A DNA stretch of 64,000 bases from CAVTRI01 sp963737075 (GTDB lineage Bacteria > Actinomycetota > Acidimicrobiia > Acidimicrobiales > Palsa-688): NCBI GenBank assembly GCA_963737075.1, contig CAVTRI010000002.1, forward strand, positions 1,488,001-1,552,000, read 5' to 3'. A program made the translations under genes and the position numbers. This document shows, piece by piece, positions 51,432 through 61,046 of the stretch; position 1 is the stretch's first letter, and each line of letters begins with the position of its first letter. The notes under the pieces are model-generated. The model was not told the DNA's origin and did not search any database. It saw nothing but the letters and a program-made list of their open reading frames with translations.

Positions 51432-53958
51432 TCAGGGCTGCTGGACGTCTATGGTCAACTCTCCGACGATGTCGAGTGAGGAATGCCCGATCAGTACCTC
51501 GTACTGGCCGGCGTCGACCTGCCAGCCGGACGGCCGGCGCTCCTGGTTGGCGATCGAGCCGAACGCCGACACTGCCCGCCCCGCGACGTGCTCCCAGTCC
51601 GACTGCCCGGGATCCCAGTAGGCGAACGAGCGGTCGTCGAGCTCGAGTTCAGCGACGACCGTCTCCCCGGGCTCGAGATGGATCTTCTTGAACGCCTTGA
51701 GTTCTTTCGGCGGGCGACTCAGCCGAGGAGCCGTCGGCGCCACATAGCACTGGATCACCTCGCTGCCCGCTCGCGCCCCGGTGTTGGTCACCGGGACCGA
51801 CACCGTTATCGAATCCCCGGGCCGGAAGGTGTCGGCCGAGACGGTTGGCTTGCCCACCTCGAAGGTGGTGTAACTCAGCCCTTGGCCGAAGGCGAAGCGG
51901 GGAGCGATGGCACGGTGCTCATAGCCCCGGTAGCCCATGAACAAGCCCTCCCCGTAGCGCAACTCGCCGTTCTCGCCGGGAAAGTTGTCATAAGCCGGGT
52001 TGTGCTCCAGGCGGATCGGCACGGTCGTTGGCAGGCGGCCGCCGGGCTCCGCGGCGCCGGTGAGCACGCCAGCCACCGCGGACCCCATCTCCTGGCCGCC
52101 GAACCAGCACTGGAGCACGGCAGCCACCTTCTCCGCCCACGAGAGATCCACGGGCGCCCCGGCGTTGACGACCACGATGGTGCGCAGGTTGACCTCAGCG
52201 ACCCGCCGGATGAGCTCGCTTTGGCGCCCGGGCAGCTCCAGGGTCGTGCGGTCATGGCCCTCGGATTCCCACTCCTCGCTCGTCCCCACAAAGACGATCG
52301 CGACGTCAGCCGCCTGGGCGGCGGCAACGGCACGTTCGAGCATGCCGTCCGCGTCCTGGGTGCGAAGGCCGACCCGAAACCCGGCCACGACGGCGTCTTG
52401 GCGGCCGTACTCGACGACCACGTCGAGCGGCACGCCCCGCTGGACAGCAATCTCGGCCACCAGTTCCTGGCTCGCCTCACCGAAGAAGTCGCGCCCGCCC
52501 GGCGGGGGAGGGTTGGTGACGCCGTCGAGGAGGAGCTGCTGGTCCACGAAAACCTTGGCCCGGCCGCTCTGCGCCAGTGCCAACTCGAAAACCCCGTCTT
52601 CTTCAGGGATGACCGTCCCCTGAACCCGCATGGACCACTCACCGGCGGGGTCGTCCTGCTGGCTGGCCCGGAAGACAACCATTCGGAGCCGGTCGAGGTG
52701 CCGGCGTCGGGCCACCTCCCCCGTGAGGTCCGGTCCCGCATAAATCTCGGCTTCGAAGCCATCGGGCGCGCGAAGAACGGAGCCGCCCACGACCTTGGCC
52801 GATCGGTCGGCCTCGCAGCCGCGCTCGTGGACGATCTCGACACCATCGCCAAGCGAGGCCGAAAGGCCCTCGAGCGGGCTCGCTCTATGGTGCGGGATGA
52901 CCTGTGCCGAACCGCCTCCGACGATGCACGCGTCGGCCGCACGAGGGCCGAGCACGGCCACCCTCGCCAGGGAGGGGGCATCGAGCGGGAGGGTGCCGTC
53001 GTTGGTCAGCAGGACTGTCGCCTCGGCGGCGGCCCGCCCTAGCAGGGCGACGTCCTCATTGCTGGGATGCTTCGGGGCGACTGGAGGCGTGGGAGCATCA
53101 AGCGCGCCGAAGCTGTCGAGCCCGCCGAGCAGACGTCGGACGGCGTTGTCGAGATCGCCCTTGTCCACGAGGCCGTTGTTGACGGCCGATACCAGTGTGT
53201 GGCCCAGCGCGCGGCCGGGGCCGGGCATCTCCAGGTCTACCCCGGCGCGGAGCGACGTCGCGGTGTCGGCCACCGCGAACCAGTCGGTCATGACCAGCCC
53301 GTCGAAGCCCCACTCATCGCGGAGAAGATCTATGAGAAACTCCGGCTGCTCGTTGAGCCAGCGCCCGTTGAGCCGGTTGTACGAGGTCATGACGGCCCGC
53401 GCCCCGCCCTCGCGAACGGCGATCTCGAACGGAAGCAGGTAGAGCTCACGCAGCGAACGCTCATCGATCAACGAACTGATCGTCATCCGCTCGAACTCGG
53501 CTTCGTTGCCGACCAGGTGTTTCACGGTCGCGAAGACGCCTGCGGACTGGACGCCGCGCACGTATCCTGCCGCCAGCCGCCCAGAGAGCAGCGGATCCTC
53601 CGAATAGCACTCGAAGTTGCGACCGGCCAACGGAGAGCGGTGCAGGTTGACCGTCGGCGCCAGGAGGCCCCGACAACCCCGGTCGAGGGCTTCGCGCCCC
53701 ACGAGCGCCCCGAGCCGCTCGGCGACCGCTGGAATCCCACGTGGCGCCGATCGCAGAACCGCACGGGATGCAGGTGGAAGGCGCACCGCCCATGCCCGGG
53801 AAGCCCAATCCCCGCGCACCGCTCGGCCCGTCGGTGACGCGAAGCTTGGGGATGCCGAGGCGTTCGACGGCGACCGTCGAGAAGAGGTCCTCGCCGGCCG
53901 TCAGGGCGGCTTTCTCCTCGAGCGTGAGGGCTTCCAACAGCGCTTCGATATCAGCCAT
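51432..53958 (-). CDS. Glycoside hydrolase family 3 (beta-glucosidase type) with PA14 insert; one frameshift
   Basis: About 840 residues in total. The ATG start gives LLEALTLEEKAALTAGEDLF and LRVTDGPSGARG. Near 53737 one base shift moves the reading to AVAERLGALVGREALDRG, after which the frame is open to the end. APTVNLHRSPLAGRNFECYS, VKHLVGNEAEFERM and GFDGLVMTDWFAVADT, with the Asp nucleophile, define the GH3 barrel. A PA14-like domain (YAGPDLTGEVARRRHLDRLR, ALAQSGRAKVFVDQQLLLDG) is inserted in the second domain, and a fibronectin-III-like tail ends it (GSEVIQCYVAP, FKKIHLEPGETVVAEL). No signal peptide is seen, so it acts inside the cell on glucosides. The frameshift may be a sequence error. 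Confidence 0.85.
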
Positions 53959-54056
53959 GCTCTCCCCGGTTCATCGGCGTGAAGGACGCCGGCGAGGTTA
54001 CGCCGACGCCACGATGGCTGCACCACCTGCCCGGTGATGGGATCAGCTGCCACCGG

Positions 54057-54482
54057 TCATCGGTGGAGGATCTGCCCATAGAGCCGTTTGACGGCCAGTC
54101 TGACGACCATTCGATGATTGGCGATCATCTCCTCACCGAACCGCGAACGGTCAGTGGCGGCTCCGAGCGCCGTATGCAGTTCGTACAGCTCCTCGATCGC
54201 AGTGTCGTCAGGTGCTCGCGGAATGGCCAGTGTCACTGGCCCCTCGGCGACCGCGAAGTTGAAGAAGTCGCGACCGGCAACATGGAGTGCCGCTCGAGGG
54301 TCGCGCTGGAGATTGCGACCCTTGGCCCGAACGGTAGTTGTGGAGATTCGGATGAGACCCGAGGACCTTTCCGGACGGAGATAGACGTTCGACAACTGTG
54401 GTAGGCCGTCGGCGTTGATGGTGGCCAGGATTCCGTTTCGCCCTTCGACGATGATCTTCCAGAGCTCTTCGGTCGTCGTCAA
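54057..54482 (-). CDS. PPOX-class (F420/FMN split-barrel) oxidoreductase
   Basis: A 141-residue split-barrel protein: ELWKIIVEGRNGILATINAD, GLPQLSNVYLRPERSSGLIR, STTTVRAKGRNLQRDPRAAL and FFNFAVAEGPVTLAIPRAPD. This is the F420-binding PPOX pattern of actinobacteria; the TTVRAKGRNL stretch is the cofactor-phosphate-binding region. The TTG start is chosen because it follows GAGGGAGGCAGA and gives the family N-terminus; the open frame upstream is not family-like. It would reduce a small organic molecule. It is divergent from the SDR at 54595. Confidence 0.88.
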   Translation of the reverse strand: MTTTEELWKIIVEGRNGILATINADGLPQLSNVYLRPERSSGLIRISTTTVRAKGRNLQRDPRAALHVAGRDFFNFAVAEGPVTLAIPRAPDDTAIEELYELHTALGAATDRSRFGEEMIANHRMVVRLAVKRLYGQILHR

Positions 54483-54594
54483 TCTGCCTCCCTCTCTTGG
54501 TTTGGCTGCCGCCGCTGGAGGGTCACTTGGTCCCGGCGACACACCATCAGGTCCCCCGCTACAGTAAGCCGGACCGAAGAGAGAGGAGCATGCG

Positions 54595-55467
54595 TTGGGT
54601 CGCGTGGACGGCAAGGTGGCACTGATCACGGGTGCGGCGAGAGGGCAGGGACGCAGCCATGCGGTCCGGCTCGCCGAAGAAGGGGCGAGCATTGTTGCCA
54701 TCGACATTTGCGCCCCCATCGAATCGATGAACTATCCGCTCGCCACACCGGAGGATTTGGCCCAGACGGTCAAGGAAGTGGAGGCGCTCGATTCGCGCAT
54801 TCTCGCCAAGCAGGCCGACGTGCGGGACCGGGATCAGCTGAAAGCGGTAGTAGAAGACGCGATCGCGGAATTCGGTCACCTCGAGGTGGTGGTAGCCAAC
54901 GCCGGCATCTGCCCGGCCAAGGACATCACGTTGTGCTCGTCCTTTGTCGATGTGCTCGATGTGGATCTCATCGGGGTCATGAACACTGTCGCTGCTGCTC
55001 TGCCTCACCTCCAGGCGGGAGCGTCGATTGTCGTGACCGGCTCGACGGCCGGCATGATTCCCGGGTTGACCGAAAACATCGCCCCGGGCGCGTCGGGAGG
55101 GCCCGGCTACGGCTATGCGAAGCAGGCCGTCGCCCGCTACATCGAGGCACTCGCGCTGCAGCTGGCGCCGCACATGGTCCGGCTCAACGGCATCCATCCC
55201 ACCAACTGCGACACCCAGCTCCTGCACAATGAGGACGTCTACCGGGCGTTCCGGCCCGACCTAGAGCATCCGACGCGGGAGGAAGCGGTGGCGGCGTTCC
55301 CCGCCATGCAGGCCATGCCGATCCCGTTCATCGACCCGGTCGACATCAGCCATCTCGTCGTGTACCTTGCCAGCGACGAGTCCCGCTACATGACCGGCAT
55401 GAACCTCCGCGTGGATGCCGGCGCCATGCTGAAGACGTCGTTCGGGATCACCGCACCGGGGCGCTGA
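54595..55467 (+). CDS. Mycofactocin-coupled SDR oxidoreductase
   Basis: A 290-residue SDR. GKVALITGAARGQGRSHAVR is the nucleotide loop. The insert IDICAPIESMNYPLATPEDL with AQTVKEVEALDSRILAKQAD is the mark of mycofactocin-associated SDRs, which keep NAD bound and pass electrons to mycofactocin. VVANAGICP and GYGYAKQAVARYIEALALQL complete the active site. The start is TTG (after GAGAGGAGCATGCG), agreeing with the family start MGRVDGKVALITG. No mycofactocin biosynthesis genes are in the window. Confidence 0.92.
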   Translation: MGRVDGKVALITGAARGQGRSHAVRLAEEGASIVAIDICAPIESMNYPLATPEDLAQTVKEVEALDSRILAKQADVRDRDQLKAVVEDAIAEFGHLEVVVANAGICPAKDITLCSSFVDVLDVDLIGVMNTVAAALPHLQAGASIVVTGSTAGMIPGLTENIAPGASGGPGYGYAKQAVARYIEALALQLAPHMVRLNGIHPTNCDTQLLHNEDVYRAFRPDLEHPTREEAVAAFPAMQAMPIPFIDPVDISHLVVYLASDESRYMTGMNLRVDAGAMLKTSFGITAPGR

Positions 55468-55472
55468 TCGGC

Positions 55473-56255
55473 TTAGGTGTCGCGGATCCCGCCCAGGTTG
55501 GGCCCGCCGTCGATAGACAGCGTCTGGCCGGTGACGAACGATGAAGCATCGCTCACAAGAAACAGGACGGCGTTGGCCACCTCTCGCGGCTGGCCGACGC
55601 GACCCAGGGCAGTGCCGGCGCCCATCGCCGACTGGTCCAGACCGGCTACTCGCCACGCGTCAACGGACCGCTCGGAGGCAACGGCGCCCACCGCCAGGCA
55701 GTTCGCCCGTACGCCATAGACACCCCACTCGGCGGCCGTCACCTTCGTGAACATCTGGAGCGCCGCCTTCGACGCCGAGTAGTGGGCGCCACCCTTGACG
55801 CCGTTGACACCCGCGCCCGATGAGATGTTGACGATGGCGCCCGACCGCTGGTTGCGAAAATGATGGCCCGCCTCCCTCGTGCAGAAATAGGCAGCCCGCA
55901 CGTTGAGGTCAAAACTGGCGTCCCACGCCCTGGTGGGGAGATCGCGCAGCGGTCCCATGCGCGTCCCGCCGGCATTGTTCACGAGGATGTCGATGCGGCC
56001 GAGATCGTCCACCGTGCGCTGCACGAGGGCAATCACTTGGTCCTCGACCTTGACATCGGTGGGCACGGGTAGGCATTTCCGACCGGTTGCTGCTTCCACT
56101 GACGCCGCTGCGCGCTCCAGGTCCTGCACCGTGCGGGCAGCGATGACAACGTTGGCCCCACGCTCGGCGAGGACGTGAGCGGTCGCCGCCCCGATCCCGG
56201 TGCCGCCGCCGGTGACGATCGCGACGCGTCCGGTCAGGTCGAAAGGGTCCTTCAC
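55473..56255 (-). CDS. SDR-family oxidoreductase
   Basis: A 260-residue enzyme: DLTGRVAIVTGGGTGIGAAT, IDILVNNAGGTRMGPL, catalytic residues in AIVNISSGAGVNG and AHYSASKAALQMFTKVTAAE, and the end SSFVTGQTLSIDGGPNLGGI. The GTG start overlaps the stop of the DUF1214-like gene (GTGA), so it is the last gene of the five-gene minus-strand operon that begins with the epimerase. Probable role: oxidation of an alcohol made or modified by that operon. Confidence 0.92.
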   Translation of the reverse strand: MKDPFDLTGRVAIVTGGGTGIGAATAHVLAERGANVVIAARTVQDLERAAASVEAATGRKCLPVPTDVKVEDQVIALVQRTVDDLGRIDILVNNAGGTRMGPLRDLPTRAWDASFDLNVRAAYFCTREAGHHFRNQRSGAIVNISSGAGVNGVKGGAHYSASKAALQMFTKVTAAEWGVYGVRANCLAVGAVASERSVDAWRVAGLDQSAMGAGTALGRVGQPREVANAVLFLVSDASSFVTGQTLSIDGGPNLGGIRDT

Positions 56256-57442
56256 CAGATCCGCCGGAGTTGCGCCCCTTCTCGCCGGGCGCGGAGTTGC
56301 TCCTGCCGCTCGGCGGATGTCACCACGGCGGTGTTCGGAGGCAGGTGCTTGCGCACGTCCGCTACCGGCACCTTGGTGACCGTGGCTTCCGGGTGCTCGC
56401 TGGCTTTGTAGAGCCGCATCTGGATGATGCCCCAAGGAAAGTTGGCTTTGTCGAGCCAGTTGTGGACACCGGGGTCCGGCGTGGAGACAACGGCGCGAAA
56501 CTTCCCGTCGCTGTCGACACGGGCTTGCACGTCGTTGAGGCTGGACTGACGGTTCACCCAGTCGACGGTGGCGAAGCGGTCATCGGTGACAAGGATCTGC
56601 CAGTAGTGGCACTGGCTGGGTAGCGGCACCTCCACGATAAGGGCTTCGTCGTCGTTGATCTCGTGGATGCCGTCGTAGTAGGCCTGCTTGGCAAGTCCGC
56701 CCACCTGCTCGATCCATTGGGACTTCAGCAAGACGTTGATCCCGTGGTGCTCGCGGTAGTAGCGGACGAGCCCTATCTCGTGCTGGATTCTGCCCTCCAT
56801 CCATTGGGCCATCTCCGAGAAGCGCTTGGCGATTTCCGCTGGGGTCATGTCCTCACCGGGATCGTCCAGGCGGTTGACGGCCATCCTGGCGTCAATCTCG
56901 TTTTTCCAGTCGCACGCGCACTTGCGTACGAGAAGGGCCTTGGCCCGACCGTCGAGCGGCCACCAGTCGCCCTTGTGGCCAGGGGGTTTCTCGGCGCTGA
57001 GGATCACGCTGAAGGAGCCGTCGTCGGCGATGGTGAGCTCGTCGAGGTCGTTGGTCGTCCGCAGCGGCGGGTCTTTCGGGGGCTCCAAGGAACTGTGTGG
57101 CAAATGCCAAGACGACTGGGTGATCTCGACGAACCGAGATGTGCCACGGGACCCGGAGATCTGGTACACGCCTTTCGGATCGATCTGGACACTGGCGTAT
57201 ACGTAATCGGGGTTGGGGCCGCCCTGAGGGCACGCGTAGTTCCACAGTGGCATGAACACCGGCCGGCGAGCGTCGGTGTAGATGTGGCAGAGGTAGCCGG
57301 AGGCCAGCGCCGAGAAGGCGTACTTGTTCATGTCCTGCACTTCGGCCTCGGTGGCGCCGTCGGGACGCCACGAGGCGAGGAGGTTGTCCGCGACGCTCTC
57401 GAGCGCCTTCATCTGGTCAGCCCACGTCGGAAGTCCTGTCAT
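56252..57442 (-). CDS. DUF1214-like protein
   Basis: A 396-residue protein. MNKYAFSALASGYLCHIYTD, PNPDYVYASVQIDPKGVYQI, SRFVEITQSSWHLPHSSLEP and the C-terminal VHNWLDKANFPWGIIQMRLY match the DUF1214 family (often paired with DUF1254), whose members recur in actinobacterial lipid and sterol gene clusters. The biochemical function is unknown. The beta-rich C-terminal domain may bind a lipid-like ligand. The ATG stands two bases after the sulfotransferase stop, and the stop overlaps the SDR start (GTGA): tight operon organisation. Confidence 0.85.
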   Translation of the reverse strand: MTGLPTWADQMKALESVADNLLASWRPDGATEAEVQDMNKYAFSALASGYLCHIYTDARRPVFMPLWNYACPQGGPNPDYVYASVQIDPKGVYQISGSRGTSRFVEITQSSWHLPHSSLEPPKDPPLRTTNDLDELTIADDGSFSVILSAEKPPGHKGDWWPLDGRAKALLVRKCACDWKNEIDARMAVNRLDDPGEDMTPAEIAKRFSEMAQWMEGRIQHEIGLVRYYREHHGINVLLKSQWIEQVGGLAKQAYYDGIHEINDDEALIVEVPLPSQCHYWQILVTDDRFATVDWVNRQSSLNDVQARVDSDGKFRAVVSTPDPGVHNWLDKANFPWGIIQMRLYKASEHPEATVTKVPVADVRKHLPPNTAVVTSAERQEQLRARREGAQLRRIW

Positions 57443-57444
57443 GG

Positions 57445-58587
57445 TTATCCCTCCACCGCCACGTCGAAGTGGCGGATGTAGAAGTCGTAGTCGGAACGGA
57501 TCTGGGCCGCGCTCAGGCCGAATTGTTCCGCGGTGTAACGGTGGGTGCCGTGCGCCCCGATCTGGTTGGCTGCTTGCCAGTCGAGGATGGTCTGTTCGAC
57601 CGAGGCCGTCAGTTCGAGGCCGAGCCAGTCGTATACCCGGTGGATCGTCCCCTTTGGGTCCGAGACGAGGTCGCGCTGGTGGACGTCGAGGAAGCGGTCC
57701 TCGCCGATAAGCCCCCGTTCGGCGATGGCGTGCTCCATGCCGATTCGCAAATGGTCGCATATCTCGCGCCCGAGACCCTGCATGTCACGCTCGCCGTCGG
57801 CCTGGGGCATGATGCTCGAGACGAGGCTGGTATAGGAGGGCACCACCTTGGCGGGATCGCGGTGGGTCATGATGAAGCGGATGTCCGGGTAGGCCGAGGC
57901 CAGCGCCTTCAGGTGGAACTTGTGGTGCGGCGCCTTGAACAGCCACAGATGCGGAGGGCGCTTTGACCCCAGCAGCTTCACCACCCGGCGGTGGTAGTGG
58001 TAGGTCTCCGTCAGGTCGGCTTCTCGCCACCAGTCGCGGTAGCTGGGGACGGGCAGCATCATCTGCTGCCCGTGGAAAGCCATGCCGAGGACGTCGGTGT
58101 CCTCCATGGTGGCGTCGACCTCGACGATGTGCATGGCCCGATATTCCGGGGAGATGCTCTCCTGATTTTTGATGAACTGCAGCCGCCGCGGGTCGGTGGC
58201 CTCGTCGTCGAGGGTCGGGGGTGGGCAGGGACGGGTCTGCTCCCAGCCCCGCAGGCCGCGGAACTGAGGGTCGAGCGACAGCATGTCGGCCAGCGCGGTG
58301 GTACCGGTCCGGGGCAGCCCGTTGATGTCGACCGGACCCCGCACGCTGACGTCCTCGACGTCGGGGTGCTTGACGTACCATTCTTCGACCTGGAGACGAT
58401 TGATCAGCCTTCTCCGGAAATCCCCGAGGACAGCGCCGTCAGCTTCCGGGCTTATGTCACCATCTCGTTCGAGGCTCTCCAGCAGCACCGCCAAGCCCTC
58501 GTGGAAGTCGCCTGGCCCGAAGTCATCGAGCCCGGTCTCCTCTGCGGCCTCGTCCAGCAGCTGATCTGAAGTTGGATACCGCGCCAT
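57445..58587 (-). CDS. Sulfotransferase family protein
   Basis: A 380-residue PAPS-dependent sulfotransferase-fold protein. The 5'-phosphosulfate loop is VDINGLPRTGTTALADML, around residue 90. The 3'-phosphate-binding segment is IRFIMTHRDPAKVVPSYTSL, and HLWLFKAPHHKFHLKALASA carries a conserved Lys/His. The C-terminus has RVYDWLGLELTASVEQTILD. Many members in actinobacteria act on lipids or steroids. A source of PAPS is encoded at 61739-64000 (CysD, CysNC with APS kinase). The ATG lies directly behind the epimerase stop. Confidence 0.92.
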   Translation of the reverse strand: MARYPTSDQLLDEAAEETGLDDFGPGDFHEGLAVLLESLERDGDISPEADGAVLGDFRRRLINRLQVEEWYVKHPDVEDVSVRGPVDINGLPRTGTTALADMLSLDPQFRGLRGWEQTRPCPPPTLDDEATDPRRLQFIKNQESISPEYRAMHIVEVDATMEDTDVLGMAFHGQQMMLPVPSYRDWWREADLTETYHYHRRVVKLLGSKRPPHLWLFKAPHHKFHLKALASAYPDIRFIMTHRDPAKVVPSYTSLVSSIMPQADGERDMQGLGREICDHLRIGMEHAIAERGLIGEDRFLDVHQRDLVSDPKGTIHRVYDWLGLELTASVEQTILDWQAANQIGAHGTHRYTAEQFGLSAAQIRSDYDFYIRHFDVAVEG

Positions 58588-58591
58588 CGCC

Positions 58592-59510
58592 TTATCTCTC
58601 CTTGACCCGGTCGGGATAGAAATGGGCGGCCATTCGCCGGAACCCGTCCCGCCAGTGCACCCGGCAAGGACCGGTAATCGATTTCCGCTTCGTATCGTCC
58701 CCAACGGAACCCACTGACGCGCCGGGGACCGGTTCGACCACGTACATCGGCTTCGACACCGAGGAGTTCCCCGAAGTACGCCGACCACTGCTGCGCGCTC
58801 ACCGCGTCGTCTCCGGCGTAGTTGACGATCGTCGCTGGCACGCTAGCGACACCGAGAAGGGGCTCCAGGTGGGCGGCGATGTCGTCATCGTGGATCGGCG
58901 TGTAGGGGATTGGGTCCCAGCGGACGCGCACCGGCCGACCGGCGGCGATCGCGTGCAGGTGGTCAGCAGGCAGGCCGCCCCGGTTGCCGTAGGCGGCCCC
59001 CATCCGCCCGATCGTGATGGGCAGGTGGAACGCGCGGGCGCAGTACCGGGCGACCGCCTCCTCGGCGATCTTCACGATCGAGTACGGCTTCGGCTGCGGC
59101 AGACCGGCGTCGCCCAACGGGTCGTCTTCGCGGAACGGGTGCCAGGGGTCCGGATGCGGCTTGTAGACCGTCACGGTGGACATCACCAGCGCCGCCTTAG
59201 CGGTGCGGCAGTGAGCGAGAACCAGCCCGGTTCCCTCGGCGTTCACCCGCAACCCCCGCTCAAGATCGTCGCTCAAATCGGCGGCGATGTGCAACAGATA
59301 AGTGAAATCGGTCGGCAGATCGCCGAAATCCCCGTCGCCGATGTCCATGGCCCGCGTCGTCACCCCCAGCGCTTCGACTTCCTCCCGGGTGGCCGGATCG
59401 CCGAAGCGGGCGATCCCCCACACCTCGTTGTCGGCAACGAGCGACCGAGCGAGACCGAAGGCAATCCTGCCGGCTGGCCCCGTGATCAATATTTTCTCAC
59501 CGGTCAGCAC
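58592..59510 (-). CDS. NAD-dependent epimerase/dehydratase; frameshift near the end
   Basis: An extended SDR of about 305 residues. The start is GTG after a G-rich ribosome site. KILITGPAGRIAFGLARSLV is the nucleotide loop, DFTYLLHIAADLSDDLERGL follows, and PKPYSIVKIAEEAVARYCAR has the Y-x-x-x-K. Near 58672 the family-like C-terminus (PCRVHWRDGFRRMAAHFYPD) is found one frame away and ends just before the sulfotransferase ATG, whose ribosome site AAGGAGAGA overlaps it. Without the shift the product would run on with unrelated residues. It is the first gene of the operon and is divergent from the thioesterase. Confidence 0.82.
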
Positions 59511-59568
59511 GAGTCCACCCCCAGTTCGATCTTTGATCCATTCCACCCTCCCCGGGAAATAGTAGCGT

Positions 59569-60471
59569 GTGGACGTGGCCAGCGACAGCGCCCTCGAGAC
59601 CGCGATCCTCGACGCGCTCGACGGCCTGCTGGACGCGCTGGAGTTGGAACCGACCGGTGACGGCAGGTTTCGGGTGCCGCCCGAACCTGGCCGCATGTTC
59701 GACCGAGTGTACGGCGGCCAATTGCTTGCTCAGGCGCTGGTGGCGGCGAGCGCCACCGTGACGGACAAGGACCCGCACGCCTTGCACGCCGCGTTCGTGG
59801 CGGCGGGGAACCCTGATCGACCCTTCGAACTCGCGGTCGATCGCGTGCGGGACGGTCGTTCGATGTCGACCCGAAGGGTCACGGTGCAGCAGGATAATCA
59901 GCCGCTGCTGGTCGCGATCGTGTCGTTTCACGCAAACCCAGCGGGCGCCGAGGTGGCCGGTGCCCCTCCCGATGCTCCTCGACCGGAAGGCTTGCCCCTG
60001 CTGCAGGACTGGGCGGCCGCTCTGGGCAACGAGGGGAGTGAGCACGGTCGCACTTGGATCGATCGGCCGCCGCCGCTCGAGATCCGCATGGGCGAGGCGC
60101 CGACCTTCCTCGGAGGGGCGCCGGCGACCGGGACGCGGTCGCACTGGATGCGGATCCCCCGTGACGTCGGCGACAACGAGACTCTGCACGCCGCGTTGCT
60201 CACCTATGCCAGCGATTTCTTTCTGATGGACATGGTGTTCCGAGCCCATCCGGACGGGGCGGGCGTAGGAAAATTCGCCGGTTACAGTCTGGACCATGCC
60301 ATCTGGCTGCATCGGCCGGCTCGGTTTGACCGCTGGCACCTGCACACCCAGGAAGCGCTCGCGATCGTCGGTGATCGCGGGCTTGCCCGGGGTGTCATCC
60401 ACGATGCGGCCGGCAACCTGGTGGCCAGCGTGATGCAGGAAGTGCTCGTCCGTCCCTTCCCGAACCCGTGA
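59569..60471 (+). CDS. tesB: Acyl-CoA thioesterase II (TesB-like)
   Basis: A 300-residue double-hotdog thioesterase that hydrolyses acyl-CoA to free acid and CoA. DRVYGGQLLAQALVAASATV is the first hotdog signature. SMSTRRVTVQQDNQPLLVAI ends the first fold. LLTYASDFFLMDMVF, with the catalytic Asp, and SLDHAIWLHRPARFDRWHLH form the second. The GTG start is preceded by GGAAATAGTAGC. The stop overlaps the GTG of the VOC protein. It may release pathway intermediates from CoA or recycle CoA. Confidence 0.93.
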   Translation: MDVASDSALETAILDALDGLLDALELEPTGDGRFRVPPEPGRMFDRVYGGQLLAQALVAASATVTDKDPHALHAAFVAAGNPDRPFELAVDRVRDGRSMSTRRVTVQQDNQPLLVAIVSFHANPAGAEVAGAPPDAPRPEGLPLLQDWAAALGNEGSEHGRTWIDRPPPLEIRMGEAPTFLGGAPATGTRSHWMRIPRDVGDNETLHAALLTYASDFFLMDMVFRAHPDGAGVGKFAGYSLDHAIWLHRPARFDRWHLHTQEALAIVGDRGLARGVIHDAAGNLVASVMQEVLVRPFPNP

Positions 60472-61043
60472 ACCAGTCACGCCATCCCCTCTTCGAGCAG
60501 CCGTGGCCGGAGGGAGACTACCGGTTCTTCCAGATCGGGTTCGTCGTCGACGATGTGCTTACCGCGGCGGGCGCATGGGCCCGCGTGTTCCATATCGGTC
60601 CCTTCCACGTGATGCCCGTCGTCGACCAGCACCTCGAGTACCGCGGGGAGCAGTCCACCATCACCATCCAGGTCGCGGTGGCTCAAGCGGGGCCGGTGCA
60701 AATCGAGCTCATTCAGCAGCTCTGCGAGCGGCCGAGCATCTTTCGGGAATGGCGTCGCGGCCGGGTGTCCGGGATACACCAGCTGGCCACAGTGACGCCC
60801 GACTACGAAGGCAGAAAAGCGCATTATCAGCGACTGGGCTACGAGCTCGTCGGCGAGAGCAGCAACGGGCGCTTCCGGGTGGCGTACTTCGACACCGCCG
60901 CCGATTTCGGCTTCTACACCGAGGTGGTCGAACAGACGCCGAGGTTCCTGGAGCAGCTGGACAAGATCGACAAGACGTGCGCGGAATGGGACGGGACTGA
61001 CCCCGTCCGGCTGCTCACCCGCGACGGCTACCGGGTCCCGTAG
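60468..61043 (+). CDS. VOC (glyoxalase-like) family protein
   Basis: A 191-residue vicinal-oxygen-chelate protein. RFFQIGFVVDDVLTAAGAWA is the first beta-alpha-beta-beta-beta unit, VQIELIQQLCERPSIF carries a metal-ligand Glu, and GIHQLATVTPDYEGRKAHYQ starts the second unit with its His. VAYFDTAADFGFYTEVVEQT carries the last Glu. This matches the Glyoxalase_4 group near methylmalonyl-CoA epimerase-type proteins. It is coupled to the thioesterase by a GTGA overlap, so action on a CoA-derived acid is plausible. Confidence 0.88.
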   Translation: MNQSRHPLFEQPWPEGDYRFFQIGFVVDDVLTAAGAWARVFHIGPFHVMPVVDQHLEYRGEQSTITIQVAVAQAGPVQIELIQQLCERPSIFREWRRGRVSGIHQLATVTPDYEGRKAHYQRLGYELVGESSNGRFRVAYFDTAADFGFYTEVVEQTPRFLEQLDKIDKTCAEWDGTDPVRLLTRDGYRVP

Positions 61044-61046
61044 GGC

